Position numbers and translations under genes: made by a program
Part shown: positions 55,735 to 62,688 of the stretch, in pieces
How the letters are laid out: every line of letters begins with the position of its first letter
How positions within the stretch are numbered: position 1 is the stretch's first letter
From: Chitinophaga varians
GTDB taxonomy: Bacteria > Bacteroidota > Bacteroidia > Chitinophagales > Chitinophagaceae
Length of the DNA stretch: 64,000 bases
Assembly: GCF_014529945.1 (NCBI RefSeq)
Contig: NZ_JACVFB010000003.1
Coordinates: 1 to 64,000, forward strand
Reading direction: 5' to 3'
Notes under the pieces: model-generated
Databases searched by the model: none
What the model was told of the DNA's origin: nothing
What the model saw: only the letters and a program-made list of their open reading frames with translations

Positions 55735-56168
55735 CAGCCATTCAAATTAAATGTTAATACGATAGACTGATTTTTCTGAACAGCTTCCTGTTCCAGCACC
55801 AGTCCTTTTTCTGCTGCCTTCGCTTTTATGGTATTGTAGATGTAGTCCTGCACCATGCCTTTGTATTCCGCTTCTATGTCGCTTATCAGCGCCGCAACAT
55901 CGCCGGCTTCCTGGGAATAGAAATAATTCACTTCATAAAAGCCGGACCCGCTCATCTGGAATACAAGCTGGCAATCATTTATCACGGTTTCGAAGAGGTT
56001 GCCTTTACCATTTATTTTCGCCTGGTACAACTTGGTCAAAGTATTTCTGATCAGCCCCTCGCTTTTCATATTTGTTGGAAAAGTGAAAGCGCTCTGTTTC
56101 TCGGCCGACCGGTTCCAGTTAGCTTCTCCCAATACAATGATGGGTCTTATATCATATCTTACGCTCAT
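55734..56168 (-). CDS. DUF1257 (Ycf35-like) protein
   Basis: 144 aa, cytosolic. The C-terminal part (DYIYNTIKAKAAEKGLVLEQ then VQKNQSIVLTFNL) is like DUF1257/Ycf35, a family of small alpha/beta proteins of unknown role found in cyanobacteria, plastids and scattered bacteria. The N-terminus is diverged. The call is strengthened by its place between a Ycf46 AAA+ gene (11 bp upstream) and a DUF2997 gene (overlapping start). Confidence 0.68.
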   Translation of the reverse strand: MSVRYDIRPIIVLGEANWNRSAEKQSAFTFPTNMKSEGLIRNTLTKLYQAKINGKGNLFETVINDCQLVFQMSGSGFYEVNYFYSQEAGDVAALISDIEAEYKGMVQDYIYNTIKAKAAEKGLVLEQEAVQKNQSIVLTFNLNG

Positions 56169-56179
56169 GGAGACAAATT

Positions 56180-57820
56180 TTAGAATTCTATGCTGCGGCC
56201 ACCTCGTGAAGCCTCTTCTTCCGGCTTTTTAGGATCGTTGGTCACAGACGGATTACCGGGTATTTTATGACTAACAGACGTGGCAGATACCGCGCGGACG
56301 TTTGCCCATTCCCTGATGGCGCGGATCTTCTCAGACTGCGTCACCACCAGCGGAACGGTATTTTCAATAGCTGTGATAAAATCATCCATCGTAATAGGCC
56401 TGTTCTCCGAAAATGCCTCAAACAATCCACTGATCACGACCTGTTCAATTTCTGCGCCGGTAAATCCTTCTGTTCGCTCTACCAACGGATCAATAAAACT
56501 GTCGTCCAGTTTCAGGTTACCTATTACCTCCGGGTGTGTCAGTCGCTTTTTCAGGTGGATATCTATAATGATCTTTCTTTCCGCTCTGGTAGGAAGGTCT
56601 ACAAAAAATATTTCATCAAAACGGCCTTTGCGCATCAGCTCTGGTGGCAGGAAATCGATGTTGTTGGCCGTGGCCACCACAAATACAAACTTTTCCTTCT
56701 CCTGCATCCAGGTGAGGAATGTGCCGAACAAGCGGGTAGCGGTGCCGCTGTCGCCAGAGGAGCCTACACCTGAAAATGCTTTCTCAATTTCATCTATCCA
56801 CAACACACAGGGAGCCATCGACTCCGCTGTTTGAATCACGGTACGCATATTACGTTCGCTGCTGCCGACAAGACCGCTGAATACCGCGCCCATATCCAGC
56901 CGCAGCAGCGGCACATTCCAGGAAGTGCTGACCGTTTTCGCCGTTAAACTTTTACCGCAACCAGGTAAACCGGTGATCAGCACGCCACGGGGAGCAGGGA
57001 TATTATATTTGCGGGCCTGTTCGGACCAGCTGTCAGCGCGCTTTTCCAACCACTTTTTCAGATTTTCCAATCCGCCGATGTCTTCCATCTTTAGCTTAGG
57101 CATGCTGAATTCCAGCAGGCCGTTGCGGTGGATGATCTGTTTCTTTTCTTCCGCGATGGTGCTGATATCATGAACGTCCAGCACCCCATCATTCACCATC
57201 GACAGGGCAAAGGCATTTTCCGCTTCGTTAAGGGTAAGTCCGCAGGCGGCTTCGCATAAACGGGCCACAGCATTGTTCGCATTCAGATCGAAGCGCAGGC
57301 GTTGGTTCTGCCTGTTCTGCTCCACCAGGTTGAGTAATACCTGTTGGATTTCATCCGCCGTTGGCAGGGCAAATTCTTTGATCAGTATCTCTTTTTGCAG
57401 GGCATCCGGAATAAATTTATCATGACCGGTAATGATCACCGTTTTCAGCCAGTCGCCTTCTTTAATACGCCACACCAGGTCTTTTAACTTGCGGATGATG
57501 TTCTGCTCACAATTAGGGTTGGCCAGTTGCGCGTACATGTCTTTCAGGATAAGCACGCCGTCTTCTTCCAGTTCATCCGCAAACTCCAATGCCCGCATGG
57601 GCGTTTTCACATCCCCTTTCTCTATCCTGTTATTTTTGACATAACCATCCACCACGGTCCATTCCCATACCGCTCTGGGTTTACTAAACAGGGTCGTATC
57701 TTGTAGCATTCCTTTTACGGTGTCAACAAATCGCTTTTCTTCCCAGGTAACAACGTAGATGATAGGGAAACGCGCTTTAATCAGGGCCGCAAGTTCTTTC
57801 GTAAAATCAGTAGCAGGCAT
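56180..57820 (-). CDS. Ycf46-family AAA+ ATPase with RSIEF tail
   Basis: 546 aa. The first 235 residues are a degenerate ATPase-like domain typical of Ycf46 (FPIIYVVTWEEKRFVDTVK at the start). The classical AAA+ domain follows with Walker A GLPGCGKS (284-291), Walker B WIDEIEK (about 342-348), sensor-1 ATANN (about 383) and arginine residues in RKGRFDEIF, then a helical lid. The C-terminus is a polar linker and RGGRSIEF. It should be a hexameric ATP-driven remodeller. First gene of a seven-gene operon. Plastid Ycf46 itself has no settled function. Confidence 0.9.
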   Translation of the reverse strand: MPATDFTKELAALIKARFPIIYVVTWEEKRFVDTVKGMLQDTTLFSKPRAVWEWTVVDGYVKNNRIEKGDVKTPMRALEFADELEEDGVLILKDMYAQLANPNCEQNIIRKLKDLVWRIKEGDWLKTVIITGHDKFIPDALQKEILIKEFALPTADEIQQVLLNLVEQNRQNQRLRFDLNANNAVARLCEAACGLTLNEAENAFALSMVNDGVLDVHDISTIAEEKKQIIHRNGLLEFSMPKLKMEDIGGLENLKKWLEKRADSWSEQARKYNIPAPRGVLITGLPGCGKSLTAKTVSTSWNVPLLRLDMGAVFSGLVGSSERNMRTVIQTAESMAPCVLWIDEIEKAFSGVGSSGDSGTATRLFGTFLTWMQEKEKFVFVVATANNIDFLPPELMRKGRFDEIFFVDLPTRAERKIIIDIHLKKRLTHPEVIGNLKLDDSFIDPLVERTEGFTGAEIEQVVISGLFEAFSENRPITMDDFITAIENTVPLVVTQSEKIRAIREWANVRAVSATSVSHKIPGNPSVTNDPKKPEEEASRGGRSIEF

Positions 57821-58022
57821 ATCGGTTTAATTATTTACTCCGGACAATCCACGGGCAGGGATATAGTCATTACTGTTACAGCATCGAAAATATCCGGGTA
57901 AATATATATTATTTTCCCTCAATTTAAATACCGGAAGAGCTTACACCAATGCTGTAGCGGAGTTTCATCGTTTATGCATGCCAGTGATACCGGTTGTGGA
58001 TATATGGTCTTCAAAAATTATT

Positions 58023-58040
58023 TTACCGAACGTTTGGTAA
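58023..58040. promoter_or_regulatory. TetR operator upstream of the tetR gene
   Basis: TTACCGAACGTTTGGTAA is an 18-bp palindrome with one mismatch. The same palindrome, perfect, lies ahead of the hydrolase gene at 58651-58668. It overlaps the TTTG box of the tetR promoter, so bound repressor would block its own transcription. Confidence 0.85.
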
Positions 58041-58063
58041 TATAAATATTTCGCCTACCTTTG
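58033..58063 (+). promoter_or_regulatory. tetR promoter, nearly leaderless
   Basis: TTTG (58033-58036), a 19-bp spacer and TACCTTTG (58056-58063) match the Bacteroidota consensus. The ATG at 58068 begins only 4 bp after the box, so transcription should start at or within a few bases of the start codon, giving a leaderless or near-leaderless mRNA. Confidence 0.72.
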
Positions 58064-58067
58064 TTCC

Positions 58068-58631
58068 ATGAGACCACAGAAAATAGATGATGCCCGGCTG
58101 ATAGCAGGATTGATGTCGGTGTTACAATCGAAAGGATTTGAAGGTGCCAGTCTTAACGACCTCGCCCAGGCCTCTGGCTTGCAAAAGGCAAGTCTCTACC
58201 ACCGGTTTCCCGGCGGAAAGAATGAAATTGCCATGATGGTGCTCCGTTTCGTCTATGAATGGATCAAGGATAACCTGTACCTGGTGCTGACAGAGAAAGA
58301 CGTGGCGCCAGCCACCAAACTGCAGCGGGCCATACAACATATCCGTCAACTGTACCATAATGGAGATAAAAGCTGTATCCTCAATGCCCTCTCCCTCGAT
58401 TCAGGGTTGGTGGTGTTGGGCGATGAGATCGGCAAAGCGATGCAACTGTGGATAGACGCCTTCACCGCCCTGGGCGTTGAAGAGGGCTTTACTACGGCGC
58501 AGGCCAAAGCGAAAGCCAGGCAGTCACTGATCCTCGTGCAGGGAAGCCTCGTACTGGCCAGAGGACTGGGCGATCCTTCCCATTTCCATAAAGCCCTCAC
58601 CGATCTGAAACTGCTTTTCGCCAACGAGTAA
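58068..58631 (+). CDS. TetR/AcrR family transcriptional regulator
   Basis: 187 aa. N-terminal HTH (about 8-55) with SLNDLAQASGLQKASLYHRF, typical of TetR; the rest is a helical ligand-binding domain close to the YxaF/LmrA group. It likely represses itself and the two downstream hydrolase genes through the palindromes at 58023-58040 and 58651-58668, and lets go on binding an unknown small molecule. Confidence 0.95.
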   Translation: MRPQKIDDARLIAGLMSVLQSKGFEGASLNDLAQASGLQKASLYHRFPGGKNEIAMMVLRFVYEWIKDNLYLVLTEKDVAPATKLQRAIQHIRQLYHNGDKSCILNALSLDSGLVVLGDEIGKAMQLWIDAFTALGVEEGFTTAQAKAKARQSLILVQGSLVLARGLGDPSHFHKALTDLKLLFANE

Positions 58632-58650
58632 AATTTTTTTCTTTATCATT

Positions 58651-58668
58651 TTACCGAACGTTCGGTAA
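58651..58668. promoter_or_regulatory. TetR operator upstream of alpha/beta hydrolase gene
   Basis: TTACCGAACGTTCGGTAA, a perfect 18-bp palindrome 20 bp after the tetR stop and 37 bp before the hydrolase start; matches the palindrome at 58023-58040 in 17 of 18 bases. Confidence 0.88.
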
Positions 58669-58705
58669 TAAATATACATCATCCTAAAAATAAAAATCAA
58701 GTAAC

Positions 58706-59593
58706 ATGAACACTGTAAGACACCATACCACCACCGTTAATGGCATCGAGATCTTCTACAGAGAAGCTGGTCAGAAAGGTAAACCCGCCCTGGTATTATT
58801 ACATGGCTACCCAACCTCTTCTCATATGTACCGCAACCTGATGCAACGCCTGGCCGACGACTACTACCTGATCGCGCCCGACTATCCTGGCTTCGGCAGA
58901 AGCGCCCAGCCGCACATGACCGACTTCGACTACTCTTTCGACAGTTTTGCCGCTATCGTACAGGGCTTGCTGGAACAACTGGGCCTGGACCGTTACAGCC
59001 TATACCTTATGGACTACGGCGCACCGGTAGGATACCGCATCGCCACGGCACATCCTGAAAAAATCGAGACCCTGATCGTGCAGAACGGCTGCGCCTACGA
59101 CGAAGGACTGGAGCAGTTCTGGGACCCTATCAAGGAATACTGGAAAGACAAAAACAATAAAGTAGCCGAACGCACCCTGGAAGGATTTCACAGCATCGAC
59201 GGACTGAAATGGCAATATACCCACGGTGTCGCTGACACCGCGCTCGTAAGCCCGGATAACTGGGAACACGACCTCCGTCACCTGTCACGCCCCGGCAACG
59301 ACAGGATACAGCTCCAGCTCTTCCACGACTATCAGCATAACGTGACGTTGTACCCTCAATGGCAGGAATACTTCCGCACCTACAATCCTGACATGCTGAT
59401 CGTATACGGCAAAAACGATTATATATTCCCGGTAGCCGGCGCCGAAGCGTACAAAAAAGACGTAAAGAACCTGGAATACCACTTGTTCGATGCCGGTCAC
59501 TTCGCACTGGAAACACACGGTGAAGAAATTGCTGCTACCATCAAAAACTTTCTCCGTCTAAAAGTTTCTCCCAAACCATTGACCACCGCCTGA
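58706..59593 (+). CDS. Alpha/beta hydrolase (epoxide hydrolase/haloalkane dehalogenase type), cytosolic
   Basis: 295 aa, no signal peptide. It has the HGYPTSSHMY oxyanion segment (about 34-43), a nucleophile elbow LMDYGAPVG with Asp as nucleophile (about 110-118) and the catalytic His in DAGHFALETHGEE (about 268). An Asp nucleophile fits epoxide hydrolases or dehalogenases. Controlled by the adjacent TetR protein through a perfect palindrome at its promoter. Substrate unknown. Confidence 0.9.
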   Translation: MNTVRHHTTTVNGIEIFYREAGQKGKPALVLLHGYPTSSHMYRNLMQRLADDYYLIAPDYPGFGRSAQPHMTDFDYSFDSFAAIVQGLLEQLGLDRYSLYLMDYGAPVGYRIATAHPEKIETLIVQNGCAYDEGLEQFWDPIKEYWKDKNNKVAERTLEGFHSIDGLKWQYTHGVADTALVSPDNWEHDLRHLSRPGNDRIQLQLFHDYQHNVTLYPQWQEYFRTYNPDMLIVYGKNDYIFPVAGAEAYKKDVKNLEYHLFDAGHFALETHGEEIAATIKNFLRLKVSPKPLTTA

Positions 59594-59661
59594 TTGACGG
59601 CTCACTATCCGGGAGTAAGGCTTCATGGCCACTCCCGGTCCCCACTAAAAATTACCCTCAC

Positions 59662-60591
59662 ATGAAACGCCCATTATTCTTTTTAATCCTGATTTTTATG
59701 ATCAATACTGTCAGCACCGCCGCAAAAGAGACATTCCCCGTTTACCACAGGACCATCCACGTGGACGGTATCAATATCTTCTACCGCGAAGCCGGCGATC
59801 CCACCAAACCTACGCTCCTGCTGCTGCATGGATTTCCCTCTTCTTCACACAATTTCAGAACGCTCATCCCGCTGCTGAAAGATGATTTTCACCTACTGGC
59901 GCCCGACTACCCCGGCTTCGGATTCAGCGATATGCCACCCATGTCCGAATTCGATTACACTTTTGACAACTACTCCCGTTACATCGAAAAATTCCTTTCC
60001 CTGAAAGGCGTGACGAAATGCAGCATGTATTTGTTCGACTATGGCGCGCCGGTAGGCATGAGGATCATCCAGCGCAACCCCGCTATCCTGGAGCACCTCG
60101 TCGTACAAAATGGAAACATCTACGCGGAAGGCCTGAGTGATATACTCAAGAACTACCGGAAAAATATTGATGAAAACACGGAAGCGTCCCGCGCACTGGT
60201 ATACAAGGCGTTTGAGCTGGAATACACTACATTCGAATACCTCCACGGTGTAAGTGATCCCACAAAAGTATCTCCGGAAAGTTATCAACTCGATCAACTG
60301 CTGATGGACAGGCCCGGTAACAAAGAGATCCAGTACAAACTGAAATACGACTACCGGTTCAACATCGCGGAGTACCCTCAATGGCAACAAACCCTTCGGC
60401 AGCTTGCTCCCCGCGTGCTGATCGTTTGGGGAGAAAATGACCCTGTATTCCTCAAACCCGGCGCCCTGGCCTTTAAGAAAGATATCCCGGCTACTGAAAT
60501 GTACTTCTATCCTACCGGCCACTTTGCCCTGGAAGAGTATGTGGTGGAGATAGCGGAGCGGATAAACGTATTTTTAAAAGCAGGCAAATAA
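59662..60591 (+). CDS. Alpha/beta hydrolase, exported paralogue
   Basis: 309 aa. A signal peptide is present (FLILIFMINTVSTAA, about 6-20). The rest aligns with the preceding hydrolase: HGFPSSSHNF, LFDYGAPVG (Asp nucleophile) and PTGHFALEEYVVEI. It would be active in the periplasm while its neighbour is cytosolic. It follows the first hydrolase by 68 bp without its own operator, so it probably belongs to the same TetR-controlled unit. A strong terminator follows. Confidence 0.9.
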   Translation: MKRPLFFLILIFMINTVSTAAKETFPVYHRTIHVDGINIFYREAGDPTKPTLLLLHGFPSSSHNFRTLIPLLKDDFHLLAPDYPGFGFSDMPPMSEFDYTFDNYSRYIEKFLSLKGVTKCSMYLFDYGAPVGMRIIQRNPAILEHLVVQNGNIYAEGLSDILKNYRKNIDENTEASRALVYKAFELEYTTFEYLHGVSDPTKVSPESYQLDQLLMDRPGNKEIQYKLKYDYRFNIAEYPQWQQTLRQLAPRVLIVWGENDPVFLKPGALAFKKDIPATEMYFYPTGHFALEEYVVEIAERINVFLKAGK

Positions 60592-60599
60592 TGCTGGTC

Positions 60600-60641
60600 A
60601 ACACAGAAAAGGCTGCCTTAAAAAGCAGCCTTTTCTGTGTT
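60600..60641. terminator. Bidirectional intrinsic terminator
   Basis: A 17-bp perfect stem starting ACACAGAAAAGGCTGC (left arm from 60600) and its inverse (to 60641) around an 8-nt loop, between the convergent hydrolase and heavy-metal-domain genes. Confidence 0.9.
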
Positions 60642-60658
60642 TCGTTATGTGGCAATCA

Positions 60659-60868
60659 CTATTGTTCGTTAAGATGGACCCGGTAACCTGCTTTTTCAAT
60701 CGCTGTAAAAACAGTAGCCTGTAAATCGTCAGCAGCCAGTGTTACGGTTACGGTACCAGGACCGATATGTTGAATCCCGGCTCCTTCCACTGCTTCAATC
60801 GCTTTTGTAACGGTTGCCTGGCAGTGCGCACTTTTCATCGTTGGAACGTTGAATATTTGATTTTTCAT
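60659..60868 (-). CDS. Heavy-metal-associated (HMA) domain protein lacking the first Cys
   Basis: 69 aa from the ATG at 60868 (an earlier Met gives 80 aa). The ferredoxin-like HMA fold is complete (IFNVPTMKSAHCQATVTKAI, and YRVH near the end), as in copper chaperones of the CopZ/Atx1 type. The metal motif is normally MxCxxC; here it reads MKSAHC, so one Cys is replaced by Ser. Metal binding may be weaker or need dimerisation. Stands alone. Confidence 0.85.
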   Translation of the reverse strand: MKNQIFNVPTMKSAHCQATVTKAIEAVEGAGIQHIGPGTVTVTLAADDLQATVFTAIEKAGYRVHLNEQ

Positions 60869-61233
60869 GGTAGTAATTTTTATTTGTTTTTGATACCACA
60901 AATTTCAAAAAAGCTACCTGAACAGTTGTTACAAGATTATGCGGATGTTTTACAAGATTTTGTTTTTCATACATCTCTCCATCCCGGTATAAGAGCTGTT
61001 TCGTATTCTAAGGCTGTCATTACTGGTTTTATTAATAAAGTACTCAAAAATTCCTGCATGACCAAACACTAATTACGCGATGGCACACATTCTGCCCAGT
61101 ACATGTTCAGTAGGGATACAAACAGAACTAGCTGGCATTTCATTGACAAAAACAATAGTCCGGGTTATCTGGATAATTTCCTTATCTAAATAACCAACGG
61201 ACTATTACAACCTACCACACTATCACCTGACTC
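60869..61233. other. Gene-free interval with a long hairpin
   Basis: 365 bp. An open stretch in the plus frame (60897-61072) has amino-acid-like composition (KKLPEQLLQDYADVLQDF) but no start or family and may be a relic. The right part has a hairpin, AATAGTCCG-GGTTAT against ATAACC-AA-CGGACTATT (61154-61206), placed to terminate the MFS gene on the minus strand. Confidence 0.5.
61154..61206 (-). terminator. Hairpin after the MFS gene
   Basis: A 15-bp stem with a 2-nt bulge in a position to end the tolC-MFS transcript, 28 bp past the MFS stop. Confidence 0.55.
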
Positions 61234-62664
61234 CTACCCCTGCGGCGCCTTCTTAATCGCCACAGCGGCGATCACCGCTCCCACAAAACTCACGATTGCT
61301 GCCGCCATAAACGCTGTCTGGAAGCCACCGTTCAATGCTTCCACATCTGTGAGTCCACCTGTTTTAAGGATACCGGTTTTCGCAGAAGAGATGGCTACAA
61401 TAACGGCCAGGCCTAATGCAGAACCTATCTGATAACTGGTATTGACCAGCCCTGACGCCAGTCCGGATTCTTCCGGCCGCGCTCCTGAAATGGACGCCAC
61501 TGTTCCCGGGATATAAGCCAGCGACATGCCGATGGCGCCTAACAGGGAAGCCGGCAGTACATGCGTCATAAAGCTACCGTTGACAGGGGCGATGCTGAAT
61601 AATAACAGAGACACCGTCAGCGCCAGCAAACCAGCTACAAGATTAGGTTTGATGCCAAACCTGCCCATCAGTTTTCCGGTGATGATGACCATAAACAGCA
61701 TAATGGTAATGGTCATCGGTAATAATGCCAGGCCACTGTTGAAGGCCGGAAAATGCAATATCTGTTGCAGGTACAGGTTCAGGAAAAACCACAATGGAAT
61801 CCAGGCCGCGGCCATCAGTGCCATCACCAGATTGCCCGCAGAGAGATTGAACGCTTTAAAAATCGACAATGGCATTAAGGGCTCTCTCCTGTTTTTCTGC
61901 AAGGCCACAAAAGCGATTAACAACACCACTGATAATAACAGCAGTCCCCATGTCTGCAGGGATTGCCAGCCGGCGCTTTCTGCCGCCACGATGGCGTATA
62001 CCATCAGCACAAATGCAGCGGTGGCCAGCATGGCGCCTCCCAGGTCAATACTCCCTTTACGGTGTTTTCCTTTCAACAACAGCGAAGGACTCAGCGCCAG
62101 CACCACCAGCCCGATGGGGATGTTAATCAGGAACACCCAATGCCACGAAAGCCACTGGGTAATGGCGCCGCCGAGGAATACGCCCGCCGATCCGCCGGCG
62201 GCGGCGGAGGCGCCCCAAAAACCGAGCGCTTTGTTCAGCTCTTTGGGATCTGTGAATTTGGTGAGTACCAGGGTGAGCGCCGACGGGGCTATCAGGGCAG
62301 AACCTAATCCCTGCAAGGCCCTGCCTATATTCAACGAGGCTTCGGACCAGGCCACGCCCGCCAGCAATGACGCGGCGGAGAGAATAACGAAACCCCACAT
62401 AAATATTTTACGGGCGCCGAACAGATCGGAGAGTCTTCCGCCCAGCAGCAGAAAACCGCCGAAGAAAATGACATATGCATTGAAGATCCATTGCAGACCC
62501 GACTGTGAATAACCAAGGTCGCTTTTAATGGCCGGCAATGCCACGCCGATGATGGAAGTATCCATGATCACCATGAATTCCGCCATACAGAGCACGAAAA
62601 GGGCAGCCCATCGTTTGCGGTAAGGTGCCGCGTGTATCGGCACAACAACTGTTTCTGAAATCAT
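61234..62664 (-). CDS. MFS drug/H+ antiporter, DHA2 (EmrB/QacA) family
   Basis: 476 aa with 14 predicted membrane helices. Features of the DHA2 group are MDTSIIGVALPAI in helix 1 and FGARKIFMWGF-type loop 2-3 (GGRLSDLFGARK) and motif C-like GGSAGVFLGGAIT (about 157-169). It would export drugs or toxic metabolites using the proton gradient. It follows the TolC-family gene by 24 bp; a periplasmic adaptor would be expected further upstream, beyond the window. Confidence 0.93.
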   Translation of the reverse strand: MISETVVVPIHAAPYRKRWAALFVLCMAEFMVIMDTSIIGVALPAIKSDLGYSQSGLQWIFNAYVIFFGGFLLLGGRLSDLFGARKIFMWGFVILSAASLLAGVAWSEASLNIGRALQGLGSALIAPSALTLVLTKFTDPKELNKALGFWGASAAAGGSAGVFLGGAITQWLSWHWVFLINIPIGLVVLALSPSLLLKGKHRKGSIDLGGAMLATAAFVLMVYAIVAAESAGWQSLQTWGLLLLSVVLLIAFVALQKNRREPLMPLSIFKAFNLSAGNLVMALMAAAWIPLWFFLNLYLQQILHFPAFNSGLALLPMTITIMLFMVIITGKLMGRFGIKPNLVAGLLALTVSLLLFSIAPVNGSFMTHVLPASLLGAIGMSLAYIPGTVASISGARPEESGLASGLVNTSYQIGSALGLAVIVAISSAKTGILKTGGLTDVEALNGGFQTAFMAAAIVSFVGAVIAAVAIKKAPQG

Positions 62665-62688
62665 ATCGTTAATGTTTTTGTAAGATGA

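Noticed and set aside
60897..61072. Possible small gene between the HMA and MFS genes
   Set aside because: No start codon context, no export signal or known family; mentioned only as a possible relic.
61526..62512. A 328-codon frame on the plus strand opposite the MFS gene
   Set aside because: Antisense shadow of a 14-TM transporter; no own start context or motifs.
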